DNA of 64,000 nt from Vreelandella subglaciescola (GCF_900142895.1 NZ_LT670847.1:434001-498000), one strand, 5' to 3'; numbered from the stretch's first letter, positions 42,826 to 54,408 are shown. Notes: generated by a model not told the origin, from the letters alone. Numbers and translations: made by a program.

Positions 42826-42850
42826 AAATCGTTTTACTAAAACCGCACTG

Positions 42851-42907
42851 CTCACCAAAAATTTTTGTGAGGCCAGGAAAAACTCAGCGAAGTATAGCCT
42901 GCTATAC
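42851..42907. other. Hairpins between the two tRNA genes
   Basis: Two stems lie here: CTCAC..GTGAG around an A/T-rich core (42851-42871) and GTATAGC-CT-GCTATAC (42892-42907). They are probably folded spacer RNA that guides processing. Confidence 0.45.
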
Positions 42908-42939
42908 GAGCTGTGTTTTAACGCCGCATCACGCAAATT

Positions 42940-43016
<77 letters not shown>

Positions 43017-43133
43017 GGTTTTTAACCGGCACAAACAAAGCTAAATCGGCCGATACTTACCAACTGATTTAACGTTTTATGCGACAGCTAAAATAGCCAT
43101 TATTATTTAATAGCTACCGTTTGCTCTATTCGC

Positions 43134-43164
43134 TTGATCAGGTAATTCATTGTGAGCGCTTGCC
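43134..43164 (-). other. 16S processing stem, 3' arm
   Basis: Nearly complementary over 30 bases to 44886-44915 upstream of 16S, with one bulge and one mismatch. The two arms bring the ends of the 16S precursor together for RNase III. Confidence 0.88.
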
Positions 43165-43183
43165 GGGCGGATGACGCATCGTT

Positions 43184-44721
<1,538 letters not shown>

Positions 44722-44885
44722 ACAATCATTGTGATTCTTACTCTCCCGCCACCCGTAGGCATTGGGAAAAAGCGAATCAAACTTGGCTCAAGGTTTCAAA
44801 CGTTCTCAAAAAAACTCAACGGCCGAAGTCGCTTCATCTTTGACGAGTCGCTTGCCTTGATAATAGGTGATTTGTCACCCACTCA

Positions 44886-44915
44886 GGCAAGCGCCCACAT
44901 GAATTACCTGATCAA
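44886..44915 (-). other. 16S processing stem, 5' arm
   Basis: Partner of 43134-43164; the RNA from the two arms pairs as described there. Confidence 0.88.
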
Positions 44916-44918
44916 CTT

Positions 44919-44930
44919 GTTAAAGAGCGT
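44919..44930 (-). promoter_or_regulatory. boxA antitermination site in the 16S leader
   Basis: On the minus strand GCTCTTTAACA matches boxA, immediately before the processing arm. The same motif recurs before 23S. Confidence 0.88.
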
Positions 44931-45018
44931 GTCGCGGGGTGAGTCATAAAAACTTACCCTGAACAACGTGTCGTTGTCGCTAGTGACTCAGCGGCTAACG
45001 TTGCTGCGAAGAAGGCGT

Positions 45019-45046
45019 ATTATACGCATTCCATGGTGTTTGTCAA
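45019..45046 (-). promoter_or_regulatory. rRNA operon promoter
   Basis: On the minus strand TTGACA (45041-45046) and TATAAT (45019-45024), both perfect consensus, are 16 bases apart. A short spacer and a GC-containing start region are typical of rRNA P1 promoters under stringent control. Confidence 0.9.
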
Positions 45047-45241
45047 GGGCGCTTTCAAAACCGGTTATCGAAAAACAAAACGTAAACCGACGCGCTAACT
45101 GCCTGACAAACAAGAGCTTTTAAAGCTCTAACACCGCCGGTGACGTGAGACGTCGTCGGCAGCGAGTGCGCATTCTACGGCTTGATGGCCGCGTTGGCAA
45201 GGGCTATTTGCAACTTTTTGCGCGTGCGACTCCACCTGCTC

Positions 45242-46243
45242 TTATTCATTCGCCAAACGCTCCAATCGATCCAGCAGATCAGCGCGCCTATCACGAGACA
45301 TGAAGCCGGCTTCGATAGCATTGCGGGTGAGCTGATAAAAAGTAGCTTCATCCCAGCCAAACGCTTCGAAACACGCCTGATGGTTCGCCAGCATGCCACC
45401 TCCGAAATAGGCCGGATCGTCCGAACTGATAGTGACATTCAGCCCAGCATCAAGCATGGCGGGAAGCGGGTGATCCCCCAATTCCTTGACCACGCCCAGG
45501 CTTACGTTGGATAGCGGGCAGACGGTCAATACCGTTTGCTCATCGCTTAACCGTTTAACCAGCGTTTCGTCTTCCAGGCACCTTACGCCGTGGTCAACAC
45601 GCTCCACCCCGAGCATGTCCAGTGCCTCGATTATATAATCAGCGGGCCCCTCCTCGCCGGCGTGCGCCACTCGCGCCAGCCCCAGCTCAGCGGCACGCGA
45701 AAAAACGCTGGCGAACTCACCTGGCGGATTACCATTTTCGGCGCTATCCAGGCCGACCGCATCAAGCTGTGACCAGAAAGGGCTGGCCTGTTCCAGCACG
45801 GCGAGCGCCTCGTCGGCGGGCCGATCACGCAAAAACGCCATGATAACGCCGACCGTCAAATCCAGCGATTGCTCCGCCTCCTGCCTGGCACTCAGCAGGC
45901 CTTGCATGACGGCTTCAAGCGTGACGCCGCGCTGCAGGTGCGCCTGCGGATCAAAATGCATATCCAGATGCACAACGCCCTCTTCATGCGCTCGCATGAA
46001 GTACGTCATGGCCAGGTCATGAAAATCCTGCGACGTACGCAGCACGTCCATTCCCTGAAAATAGAGCGCCAGAAAGCCTGGCAAGTCGTCAAACCGGTAG
46101 GCGTCCCTGACCTCATCAACGGTGGCATAAGGCAGCGTAATGCCATTGCGGCTGGCAAGCTTGAACATCAGCTCTGGCTCCAGCGTGCCCTCTATATGCA
46201 GATGCAGCTCTACCTTGGGCAGCTGCTGTAAGAAATCTTGCAT
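45242..46243 (-). CDS. Adenine deaminase (adenosine deaminase family)
   Basis: A 333-residue metal-dependent hydrolase. Zinc ligands are expected in ELHLHIEGTLEPELM near the N-terminus, in VAHAGEEGP (with the proton-relay Glu) and in SSDDPAYFGG, with DHG next to the site. The sequence resembles Pseudomonas PA0148, which acts on adenine and not adenosine, so I favour adenine deaminase; adenosine deaminase is the alternative. The start is ATG 46243, with AAGGAGG upstream; an ATG at 46258 precedes that site. It would return adenine to the hypoxanthine pool. Confidence 0.85.
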   Translation of the reverse strand: MQDFLQQLPKVELHLHIEGTLEPELMFKLASRNGITLPYATVDEVRDAYRFDDLPGFLALYFQGMDVLRTSQDFHDLAMTYFMRAHEEGVVHLDMHFDPQAHLQRGVTLEAVMQGLLSARQEAEQSLDLTVGVIMAFLRDRPADEALAVLEQASPFWSQLDAVGLDSAENGNPPGEFASVFSRAAELGLARVAHAGEEGPADYIIEALDMLGVERVDHGVRCLEDETLVKRLSDEQTVLTVCPLSNVSLGVVKELGDHPLPAMLDAGLNVTISSDDPAYFGGGMLANHQACFEAFGWDEATFYQLTRNAIEAGFMSRDRRADLLDRLERLANE

Positions 46244-46321
46244 GGCACCTCCTTTCATTACCCATCATCAGAAAAGGCAAAACCGCCTTGATTCAGGCCG
46301 GCATGATGCCGTGAGATAGCA

Positions 46322-47293
46322 TCAGGACATAACGAGCGATACCATATACGAGGTATAAGCCACAAACAGCGCCAGCAGGATGCCACCTTCCAGACGGTTT
46401 ATCCGGCGTGGGCGCCCGCGCCAGGAAAAGGCGAAAACGATCATTAGTATGGTCATCACCGTCATCACGACCCAGTCCCGTGTGAGAACGTCAGATCCCG
46501 CCTCAATCGGTGTAATCACGCCGGCAAGCCCGACAACGCCCAATGTATTGAACAGGTTAGACCCGACGACGTTACCCAGCACCATATCGTGCTCTTTGCG
46601 CCGCAGCGCGCTAATTGACGAGGCCAGTTCGGGCAATGACGTACCAATCGCCACCACCGTCAGACCGATAATAAGTTCGCTGACGCCAAAAGCAGTGGCG
46701 ATTTCCACCGCTCCCCATACCAGCAGACGAGAACTCGCCACCAGCACGACCAGCCCCACCAGCGTCCAGGTAAGCGCCACGCCCCGAGACAGGGGATGAC
46801 TGTTTAGCGTTTCACTGACCTCATCCGTCAAGGCATCGTTTTTCTGCGCCCGCGACTGCAAAACACTGAATAGCATGAAGCCCGCAAGAACCAACAGGAT
46901 AACGGCGGCCTCCCAGCGTGCCACCAAACCATCCAGCAGTATGATGCCGGTCAGCAGTGTGACCACCATCAACACAGGCATCTCTCGGCGAATAACGCTG
47001 GAATGCACGGCGAGCGGCGTCAATAGCGCAACAAAGCCCAACACAAGGCCGATATTGGCAATATTAGAGCCATAGGCGTTACCCACGGCAAGCTCTGGGC
47101 TACCTTCCAGAGCAGCCAGTACCGACACCATCATTTCCGGTGCCGAGGTGCCAAAACCGATGACCAGCATACCGATCAAAAGCGGCGATAACCCCAGCCA
47201 GCGTGACGTTGCCGCCGCACCATCGATAAACTTGTCGGCACTCCAAACCAATAGAATCAGGCCGGCCACAACGGCAAGGACGGGAAGCAACAT
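46322..47293 (-). CDS. Calcium/sodium antiporter, YrbG-like
   Basis: A 323-residue inner-membrane protein of the CaCA family with two inverted halves of five segments each. The two alpha-repeat signatures are IGFGTSAPEMMVSVLAALEG near residue 48 and AIGTSLPELASSISALRR near residue 216, each with the acidic residue that binds the cation. It would exchange Ca2+ (or another cation) for Na+ or H+. It is longest in the middle loop (about 145-165). ATG 47293 has AAGGA upstream. It diverges from pqiA. Confidence 0.88.
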   Translation of the reverse strand: MLLPVLAVVAGLILLVWSADKFIDGAAATSRWLGLSPLLIGMLVIGFGTSAPEMMVSVLAALEGSPELAVGNAYGSNIANIGLVLGFVALLTPLAVHSSVIRREMPVLMVVTLLTGIILLDGLVARWEAAVILLVLAGFMLFSVLQSRAQKNDALTDEVSETLNSHPLSRGVALTWTLVGLVVLVASSRLLVWGAVEIATAFGVSELIIGLTVVAIGTSLPELASSISALRRKEHDMVLGNVVGSNLFNTLGVVGLAGVITPIEAGSDVLTRDWVVMTVMTILMIVFAFSWRGRPRRINRLEGGILLALFVAYTSYMVSLVMS

Positions 47294-47487
47294 AACGTTT
47301 CCTTCGTGAGGTTATCTGGGTACTATCGCCGCTGCATCGTTATTGAAGCGGCCGTGTGGGTCAAGCTTCGCATCAGGTACCAGGAAAAAATGGCTTTACG
47401 GCTTCATGCTCGCCGCAACCTTGCACCACCTGTCGACCTGACACGCCCGGATGCTGGCATTATAACGTCCTGATAAAAGGAGGAGGA

Positions 47488-48855
47488 TTGATCAATTATC
47501 GCTTTCTCAAGCGGCCTGCATTAACCAACCAGGCACCGTATGTCGACCGCTCTCCTCCCGAAGCGCGCACCCAGCGCCGGCGGCTTCGTGCCTGCCATGA
47601 GTGCGACTGGGTCTGTGCGCTACCGCCCCTGAGCCCAGGCGAAAAGGCCGCCTGCCCGCGCTGCGAATGTACGCTCGTACGGCGTCACCACTACCCCGCT
47701 CAGCGCAGCATGGCGCTGGCCATTGCGGCTTTTATCGCGCTGTTGGCCGCCGTGTCCTTTCCCTTTATCAGTTTTAGCGTCAGTGGCGTCAGCAACCGCA
47801 TCGGGCTTGCACAGACCGCCACGGCGATGATCAGCTTCCATCAGCCGATTGTCGCCATCGTTGTCATCATGACGATTGTGGTATTGCCGGCCTGCTATCT
47901 GCTTGCCGTGATGTGGCTGCAAACGGGCCTCATGCGTCACCGCCCCTTGCCGTTTAGCCGCGATATTGCACGCACCCTGGCGCACCTTACGCCGTGGATG
48001 ATGGCCGACGTGTTTATTATTGGTGCGCTGGTCAGCCTGATTAAAATCGCCGGCCTTGCCGAGATTTCACTCGGCCTGTCGTTCTGGGCATTTTGCGTTT
48101 TCGCGTTTTTGCTGCTGCTGACCAGCCAGTCTCTGGATGCCGACTGGATGTGGTTTTCACTCGACGGAGAGCCGCTGGCCCCTGAAGGCACGCAAGCCGC
48201 GGCGACTGCGGCCGAACAACAACTCACCGGCTGCCCTACCTGCGGACTGGTCAACCGCTTGCAGAATAATGGCCAGAAAACACGCTGCCGACGCTGTCAT
48301 GAGCGCTTGCACGCACGCCACCCGCATAGCCTTCAACGTACCTGGGCATTTTTAGTGGCTGCCGCCATCCTGTATATTCCGGCCAACCTGTATCCGATAA
48401 TGAATGTGACAAGCTTGGGGGAAACCTCTTCTTCTACCATTATCGGCGGTGTGATAGAGCTTTATCAGACAGGTTCATGGCCTATTGCCCTCGTTATTTT
48501 CGTTGCCAGCGTCATGGTGCCGGTAGGCAAACTGTTTGCCCTTTCCTGGCTTTGCCTTGTCGTCAAACGCAGCCACGCACTCAACGCCCATAGCCGCACC
48601 GTGCTTTATCGCATCACCGAGTTTATTGGCCGCTGGTCGATGGTCGATGTATTTGTCGTGGCGATACTCGTTGCGTTGATTCGCGCCGGCACGCTGATGT
48701 CGATCACTCCCGGCCCCGCGGAACTTGCCTTCGGCGCCGTCGTTGTGCTCACTATGCTGGCAGCCATGTCTTTTGATCCGCGCCTGATATGGGATCAGAC
48801 TCGGTCCCACGCCGCGCCCCCACACACAGCCTCCCAGGGAATTGTTGATGGCTAA
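47488..48855 (+). CDS. pqiA: Paraquat-inducible protein A family membrane protein
   Basis: A 455-residue protein with two PqiA modules of about four membrane segments each. Each is preceded by a cysteine zinc ribbon (CHECDW and CPRCE; CPTCG and CRRCH). The motif DVFIIGALVSLIKI and its second copy DVFVVAILVALIRAG are typical. With PqiB and PqiC it forms a lipid-transport bridge between the membranes. I choose the TTG at 47488, which follows AAAGGAGGAGGA; the upstream frame to 47356 does not match the family. The end overlaps pqiB by eight bases. Confidence 0.87.
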   Translation: MINYRFLKRPALTNQAPYVDRSPPEARTQRRRLRACHECDWVCALPPLSPGEKAACPRCECTLVRRHHYPAQRSMALAIAAFIALLAAVSFPFISFSVSGVSNRIGLAQTATAMISFHQPIVAIVVIMTIVVLPACYLLAVMWLQTGLMRHRPLPFSRDIARTLAHLTPWMMADVFIIGALVSLIKIAGLAEISLGLSFWAFCVFAFLLLLTSQSLDADWMWFSLDGEPLAPEGTQAAATAAEQQLTGCPTCGLVNRLQNNGQKTRCRRCHERLHARHPHSLQRTWAFLVAAAILYIPANLYPIMNVTSLGETSSSTIIGGVIELYQTGSWPIALVIFVASVMVPVGKLFALSWLCLVVKRSHALNAHSRTVLYRITEFIGRWSMVDVFVVAILVALIRAGTLMSITPGPAELAFGAVVVLTMLAAMSFDPRLIWDQTRSHAAPPHTASQGIVDG

Positions 48856-50545
48856 CGATACACCGCATAACTCACACTCAGAGGAAGAGCCTTCACACTC
48901 TCCCAGGCTGGACCGCGCCAAAGCCTCGACACAGGCCAGGCTGTCGCCCATCTGGATTATTCCGCTGATCGCCATTGCTATCGGCATGTGGCTGATATAC
49001 GACAACTATACCAGTCGCGGCACCCTGGTCAGGTTGACCATGGACAACGCTGAAGGGATCGAAGCCGGCAAAACCCTGATTCGCACGCGCAACGTGGAAG
49101 TCGGGCAGGTACAAAGCGTGCAGCTGTCCGATGACCTGTCCAATGCCGTCATCAGAGCACGTATTCACCCCGAGGCAGAGGCTATGCTCACCGAAGACAG
49201 TCGCTTCTGGGTGGTCAAACCCCGCATTGGTCGCGAAGGTATCAGCGGGCTTAACACCGTGCTTTCCGGCGCCTATATACAGCTGGAACCCGGCAGCTCG
49301 GAAGAGTTTAAGCGCGAATTCAAGGTGAGCGATGTGCCCCCGATCGCACCCGCAGGCGTGGCCGGGCTGCAGCTGACCATTGTCAGCCAGCTGGGCAACT
49401 CGTTAAAAGTGGGCGACCCGGTGTCTTATCAAGGCTATACCGTGGGGCGCGTAGAAGAGGTCAATTTTGATCCTGACGAACGCCAGGTATCGCACCATAT
49501 TTTTATCGAAAAGCCGTACGCCAGCCTGGTCACCGATAACACCCGCTTCTGGAATACCAGCGGCATTGATTTCCGTCTGGATGCCGACGGCATACGGGTC
49601 AACCTGGAATCACTTGAGGCCCTGCTGGGCGGCGGCGTGACGTTCGGCGTGCCCGCCGATTTACCCATGGGTCAGCAGGTCGAATCGAGTACCCGCTTCA
49701 GCCTTTACGACGGCGAAGACAGCGCGCGCCAAGGCACTTTTGATCGCTATATCGAATACGTTCTGCTGGTGGACGATACGGTACGCGGCCTGAAGCAAGG
49801 CGCGCCGGTGGAGTTCCGCGGCGTGCGCGTGGGTACCGTCGCTTCTGTTCCCTGGAAATTCACCGCCCCGCAGCCAGACTCGCGTTCAAGCTTTGCCATT
49901 CCCGTGCTGGTGCGCATTGAGCCTCAGCGGCTGGGCGTGGCGGATGCGCATATCGACCTCGATGAATGGCAGACACGCTTTGAGCGCCTGTTTGGGATCG
50001 GCCTTCGCGCAACGCTCAAAAACGGCAACCTGCTGACCGGCGCGCTGTTTGTCGACCTGAATTTCCAGGGTGAATCCAGCGATAGCTATACCGCTGAAAC
50101 GTTCGCCGACGTTAGCGTGTTCCCCACCACGACCGGCGGATTCGCGCAGATTCAGGGGCAGATCACCGCCCTGCTGGACAAGCTCAACGGGCTTGAAGTG
50201 GATCCGCTGTTAACTGGCCTGGACCGCAACATGCAGGCAGCCGAGGCCACGCTCAAGGAAGTTCAGAGCGTCTCCGAATCGCTTAATCGTCTGCTTGACG
50301 ATCCCGAGACCCAGGAAGTGGGGGGTAATTTGAATGCTACGCTCAAAGAACTGCGCACCACCCTTGAGGGGCTGTCGCCCAGCTCGCCGGCGTATCAGGA
50401 TGTGCTGTCTACCATGGACCGCATCGAGCGTTTGCTGCGCGATCTGCAACCGCTGACCAAAACTCTGAACGAGAACCCGCGGGCACTGTTGTTTGATAAT
50501 CTGGACACCACGGACCCCGTGCCGCGCGCACCGGCAGCGCCCTGA
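48848..50545 (+). CDS. pqiB: PqiB, MCE-domain membrane-spanning lipid transport protein
   Basis: A 565-residue protein with one N-terminal membrane helix (LSPIWIIPLIAIAIGMWLIY, about residues 32-51). Three MCE/MlaD domains (about 60-160, 170-280 and 300-410) follow, then a C-terminal helical tail with DKLNGLEVDPLLTGLDRN. The MCE rings stack into a tube through the periplasm for lipid movement. ATG 48848 lies inside the end of pqiA; two TTG codons just before it are less likely. It resembles E. coli PqiB (546 residues). Confidence 0.9.
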   Translation: MANDTPHNSHSEEEPSHSPRLDRAKASTQARLSPIWIIPLIAIAIGMWLIYDNYTSRGTLVRLTMDNAEGIEAGKTLIRTRNVEVGQVQSVQLSDDLSNAVIRARIHPEAEAMLTEDSRFWVVKPRIGREGISGLNTVLSGAYIQLEPGSSEEFKREFKVSDVPPIAPAGVAGLQLTIVSQLGNSLKVGDPVSYQGYTVGRVEEVNFDPDERQVSHHIFIEKPYASLVTDNTRFWNTSGIDFRLDADGIRVNLESLEALLGGGVTFGVPADLPMGQQVESSTRFSLYDGEDSARQGTFDRYIEYVLLVDDTVRGLKQGAPVEFRGVRVGTVASVPWKFTAPQPDSRSSFAIPVLVRIEPQRLGVADAHIDLDEWQTRFERLFGIGLRATLKNGNLLTGALFVDLNFQGESSDSYTAETFADVSVFPTTTGGFAQIQGQITALLDKLNGLEVDPLLTGLDRNMQAAEATLKEVQSVSESLNRLLDDPETQEVGGNLNATLKELRTTLEGLSPSSPAYQDVLSTMDRIERLLRDLQPLTKTLNENPRALLFDNLDTTDPVPRAPAAP

Positions 50546-50597
50546 TGTCGCGCCCGGAAAACGCCAACAGGCAAGAGCCACATAAAAAGGAAATGCC

Positions 50598-51188
50598 ATG
50601 TCCGTCTTTCAGCGTTCACTGCTTATCATCGCCGCGCTGATGCTGCTTAGCCTCGGGCTAAGCGGCTGCGCCGGCACGGTAACACCGTCCACGCGCTACC
50701 TGCTGCCAAGCACCGCGCCAGCCACGCCCGACGCGCCAGATGCCACGCTTGAAATCGCCCGGCTACGGCTGGCGCATTATCTGGATGTCGACGGCATCGT
50801 CATGCAGCTGGATGATATCGAACTGCGTGAGGCGAACGAGCACCAGTGGGCAGAAGGTTTGGATCAGCAGCTGGCACGCGGCCTGCAAGCGAACCTTTCT
50901 CGCGAGCTGCCGGGCTGGCGCGTGATGCAGGGCCAATCCGGTGATGACAGCGCGCTATCGCTGCACATCAGTATTGATCAGTTCCAGGGGCGCTACGACG
51001 GCTATGCCCTGACCAGCGGACAATGGCAGCTGCGTGACGATCAAAACCGCCTGATACACATGGCCAGTTTCCACACTCAAACCGCGCTGGAAAGTGACGG
51101 CTATCCGGCGCTGGTACGCGCGCTTGGCCAAAGCTTTGAAAAGGCAAGTAAAGACATTGCCGCCGCGATCCAACGCGCCGTGTTATGA
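50598..51188 (+). CDS. pqiC: PqiC outer-membrane lipoprotein
   Basis: A 196-residue lipoprotein with a signal peptide and lipobox LSGC (Cys near residue 24). The mature part begins STRYLLPST, followed by IARLRLAHYLDVDGIVMQ, as in the auxiliary lipoprotein family of MCE systems. It would hold PqiB at the outer membrane. ATG 50598 has AAGGAAA upstream. A terminator follows about 40 bases after its stop, closing the pqiABC operon. Confidence 0.87.
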   Translation: MSVFQRSLLIIAALMLLSLGLSGCAGTVTPSTRYLLPSTAPATPDAPDATLEIARLRLAHYLDVDGIVMQLDDIELREANEHQWAEGLDQQLARGLQANLSRELPGWRVMQGQSGDDSALSLHISIDQFQGRYDGYALTSGQWQLRDDQNRLIHMASFHTQTALESDGYPALVRALGQSFEKASKDIAAAIQRAVL

Positions 51189-51230
51189 TACGCCACCGCG
51201 TAAATAACGCGACGCTTTAACATTCCCCTG

Positions 51231-51258
51231 CGCCTGGCGGCTACCGCCCGGCGTTTTT
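51231..51258 (+). terminator. Terminator downstream of pqiC
   Basis: CGCC-T-GGCGG pairs with CCGCC-C-GGCG around CTA, with one mismatch, and TTTTTAT follows. It closes pqiABC. Confidence 0.88.
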
Positions 51259-51296
51259 ATCACACGGCAATTTTCAAGTCGCCGTGCGGAGACACT

Positions 51297-52559
51297 ATGG
51301 ATTTTTCTGATCTTGGCTTATCGGCCGAACTGCTTGATGCCATCAATGCCGAAGGCTACAGCACACCTACCCCTATTCAGGCGCAGGCAATTCCTGCCGT
51401 GCTTGAAGGCCATGATTTGCTGGCCAGCGCCCAGACCGGCACCGGCAAGACGGCGGGCTTTGGCCTGCCCCTGTTACAGCGCCTGAGCCAGGGTAAACGC
51501 GCCTCCAGCCGCCAGGTTCGCGCGCTGGTGCTCGCGCCCACACGCGAGCTGGCCGCTCAGGTTGGCAAAAGCATCGCCACGTACGGCGCCAAGCTGCCGC
51601 TGCGCACGCATATCATTTTTGGCGGCGTGGGTCAGAACCCTCAGGTAGAAGCACTCAAGCGCGGCGTCGATGTCTTGATTGCCACGCCCGGCCGCCTGCT
51701 GGATTTGCAGCAGCAAGGCCATGTCGATCTTTCCCGCCTGGAAGTGCTGGTGCTTGACGAAGCCGACCGCATGCTCGACATGGGGTTTATCCACGATATC
51801 AAGCGGCTTTTGCGCCTGATGCCGGCCAAACGCCAGAACCTGCTGTTTTCAGCCACGTTCTCCAACGAGATTCAGGCGCTCGCCAAGCAGCTGCTGCATG
51901 ATCCCAAGATGATCGAAGTGGCACAGCGTAACGCGACGGCCGACAAAGTCGAACAGACCGTTTATCAGGTTGACCGCGAGAAAAAGCGCGACCTGCTGGC
52001 GCACCTGATTGAAACGCAAAAATGGTATCAGGTACTGGTCTTCAGCCGCACCAAGCACGGCGCCAACCGCCTCGCTGAACAGCTTTCCAAGCGCTCCATT
52101 CCGGCCATGGCCATACACGGCAATAAAAGCCAGGGAGCGCGGACTCGGGCACTCGGAGCGTTTAAAAGCGGTGAACTGCAAGTGCTGGTCGCCACCGACA
52201 TTGCCGCACGCGGCATCGATATCCACCAGCTGCCCTATGTGGTCAACTTCGATTTGCCCAACGTCGCTGAGGACTATGTTCACCGCATCGGCCGTACCGG
52301 TCGCGCCGGCAGCCAGGGCGAGGCGATTTCGCTGGTTTGCATTGACGAAGCTCAGCTGCTGAAAAACATTGAGCGTCTGATCAAGTCTTCGCTTGAACGC
52401 CGCATCGAGCCAGGCTTTGAGCCCGATCCCAACGCCGTCGCCCAGCCGATCGAAAACGGCCGCCGCTCTGGTCCGCCGCGCAATGCCAATCGCGCCGCAA
52501 AGCCCGGCCGCACGCGTAAACCGCGCACCCGCAATCGTTCGTCATCAGAGCGTAGCTAA
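51297..52559 (+). CDS. DEAD-box RNA helicase, RhlE-like
   Basis: A 420-residue helicase with all motifs in order: Q-motif region [11 protein letters not shown], motif [12 protein letters not shown], Ia [41 protein letters not shown] and [12 protein letters not shown]. The C-terminal tail of about 60 residues is rich in Arg, Pro and Asn and likely binds RNA. The FSATFS with MDFSDLGLS start suits RhlE. These helicases act in ribosome assembly and RNA decay, often in the cold. Confidence 0.9.
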   Translation: MDFSDLGLSAELLDAINAEGYSTPTPIQAQAIPAVLEGHDLLASAQTGTGKTAGFGLPLLQRLSQGKRASSRQVRALVLAPTRELAAQVGKSIATYGAKLPLRTHIIFGGVGQNPQVEALKRGVDVLIATPGRLLDLQQQGHVDLSRLEVLVLDEADRMLDMGFIHDIKRLLRLMPAKRQNLLFSATFSNEIQALAKQLLHDPKMIEVAQRNATADKVEQTVYQVDREKKRDLLAHLIETQKWYQVLVFSRTKHGANRLAEQLSKRSIPAMAIHGNKSQGARTRALGAFKSGELQVLVATDIAARGIDIHQLPYVVNFDLPNVAEDYVHRIGRTGRAGSQGEAISLVCIDEAQLLKNIERLIKSSLERRIEPGFEPDPNAVAQPIENGRRSGPPRNANRAAKPGRTRKPRTRNRSSSERS

Positions 52560-52654
52560 CGTCCGCCCGAACTATGCACATGTTGAGCCCTTAGCGATGT
52601 TAAACCCGCTAACAGGCAGGACCACCCTAAACATTGACTCACCGTGGAGTGACT

Positions 52655-53158
52655 ATGGCGTCGTCTGAACTGATTGCCGATTACCGCCGCTGGCTCACGT
52701 TTCAACATCAGGAACAGCTGAGCCGCGAACATTCGGGCATTGTCCAACGTCTGGAAGATGCCCACGCCTCTTCCCGACAAGTGATGCAGGCCTATCGCAG
52801 CATGGCGGAAAAGGCCGCTGCGGAAGGCGCCTGCTACCGCACGCTGTTTTTACGCACCCGCGAGAACAACGAAGCGCTGGTGTGTGAAGGCTGGCTGTTT
52901 ATCCGCCGCTTACTCAGTGAAGGCGAGCAGGCGCGAGTTCGCGCTACCCTGCTGGAAACTTTTACCCTGGAAGACGGCATTATCGCCCCCGGCGACAAGC
53001 CTGCCCGCAAGGTCACCCTCGAGATATTTGACCGCGTGCACATGGATAAAGGCATGCGCACCAGCGTTCAGGTTGACTGCGTGGATACCGAGCACGACTA
53101 CCACTTCATCACGCTGCTTGATGCCGTTCGCGGTGATTTGCGCCCCCACCTGAAATAA
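52655..53158 (+). CDS. Protein of unknown function (167 residues)
   Basis: I do not recognise a family. The protein is soluble. The first 65 residues are predicted helical and charged (ELIADYRRWLTFQHQEQLSR), and the C-terminal half looks mixed alpha/beta (FLRTRENNEALVCEGWLF, then KVTLEIFDRVHMDKGMR). There are two cysteines that could matter (in EGACYR and VDCVD). ATG 52655 is used; the in-frame start at 52634 adds seven residues. The gene ends eight bases before the CynX-like gene, so they may be co-transcribed. Confidence 0.72.
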   Translation: MASSELIADYRRWLTFQHQEQLSREHSGIVQRLEDAHASSRQVMQAYRSMAEKAAAEGACYRTLFLRTRENNEALVCEGWLFIRRLLSEGEQARVRATLLETFTLEDGIIAPGDKPARKVTLEIFDRVHMDKGMRTSVQVDCVDTEHDYHFITLLDAVRGDLRPHLK

Positions 53159-53166
53159 GCCTGCTC

Positions 53167-54366
53167 ATGTCATCGCGCCGTGCCGTTACCTTCTTGCTCT
53201 TGATGTTTATTGTCGGGCTCAATCTGCGCCCGGCGTTGTCATCTGTCGCGCCGTTGCTGACACGGCTACAGGAAGTGGCCGGGCTAAGCGCCTCCCAGGC
53301 AGGCATTCTGACCACGCTGCCCGTGCTGTTTCTGGGGCTTTGTGCACCGCTGGCGCCCGCCCTTGCCAATCGTCTGGGAAGCGAGCGTGCGCTTAGCGCG
53401 GCGCTGCTCATTCTGGCAGCAGGGCTGGTGCTACGTGGCCTGCCACTGCCCGGCGCGCTGTACATCGGCTCGATACTGGCCGGTGGCGCCATCGGGCTGG
53501 GTGGCACGCTGCTGCCGGCACTGGTCAAGCGCGAGCTGCCCGGCAGCGCTGATATCGTCACGGGCCTTTACACCATGGCGCTGTGTCTTGGCGGCGCGTT
53601 AGGCGTGGGGCTTAGCGTGCCGCTGGCCACATGGCTTGGCAGCTGGCAGGCAAGCCTGATGAGCTGGGCGCTATTGGCACTTCTGGCGCTGGCCTTCTGG
53701 GAAATAAGCCTGCCCAAGCAGCCAGCTCGATCGGTTTCCTCGCCTGAAACCAGCGGCATTATCCGGCTGCTTCGCCAACCGCTGACCTGGCAGGTCATGG
53801 TATTCATGGGGCTGCAATCGTCCATGGCCTACGTGGTATTTGGCTGGCTGCCAACGCTGCTGGTCGACCGCGGCTATAATGAAGCCTCGGCCGGCTGGAC
53901 CATGTCCATTTCCATCATGTGTCAGCTGGGATCGGCGCTTGCCGCGCCCTGGATCGCACGGCTGGGGCGCGATCAGCGTCCGGCACTGGTGCTGATGCAG
54001 CTGCTTTCCGCCTCGGGGTTAGCGCTTTTGCTCATCGCCCCGCTCTACTGGAAATGGCCGGGCGCAGTGCTGCTGGGTCTGGGCCAGGGTGGCAGCTTTA
54101 GTCTGGCGCTTAGCCTATTGGTGTTGCGCACGTCCTCGTCGCGCCTTGCCGGGCAGCTTTCCGGCCTGGTGCAGGGCGGTGGCTATACGCTGGCCTCCAT
54201 GGGGCCTTTTGTTGTAGGGCTCAGGCTGCAGGCCGGCGCCAGTACCGCGCAAATTGCCTGGCTGCTGATTACCATACTTGGCGTCTGCTGCGGCTTTGCC
54301 CTGTTCGCCGGGCGTAACCACCGCCTGGATGAGCAGGAGGGTCAGCTCATCGTCAGGCGCTATTAA
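53167..54366 (+). CDS. MFS transporter, CynX/NimT family
   Basis: A 399-residue protein with twelve membrane segments. The opening LNLRPALSSVAPLLTRLQ is typical of the CynX/NimT group, which includes cyanate and 2-nitroimidazole transporters. The substrate here cannot be deduced. There is no cyanase gene nearby, so cyanate is not supported. The start ATG lies eight bases after the preceding stop with no clear ribosome site. Confidence 0.85.
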   Translation: MSSRRAVTFLLLMFIVGLNLRPALSSVAPLLTRLQEVAGLSASQAGILTTLPVLFLGLCAPLAPALANRLGSERALSAALLILAAGLVLRGLPLPGALYIGSILAGGAIGLGGTLLPALVKRELPGSADIVTGLYTMALCLGGALGVGLSVPLATWLGSWQASLMSWALLALLALAFWEISLPKQPARSVSSPETSGIIRLLRQPLTWQVMVFMGLQSSMAYVVFGWLPTLLVDRGYNEASAGWTMSISIMCQLGSALAAPWIARLGRDQRPALVLMQLLSASGLALLLIAPLYWKWPGAVLLGLGQGGSFSLALSLLVLRTSSSRLAGQLSGLVQGGGYTLASMGPFVVGLRLQAGASTAQIAWLLITILGVCCGFALFAGRNHRLDEQEGQLIVRRY

Positions 54367-54408
54367 CGCGTCAAACGCTATTCATCCGCTGTTATCAAGG
54401 AGCCGTGT

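Larger units (their letters stand above)
44722..45241 (-). promoter_or_regulatory. rRNA leader and promoter region (no gene)
   Basis: This 520-base stretch has no protein gene I believe in. It holds the 5' arm of the 16S stem, boxA and one strong promoter. The rest, up to the adenine deaminase stop, shows nothing clear. It may contain further promoters or Fis sites that I could not assign. Confidence 0.75.
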
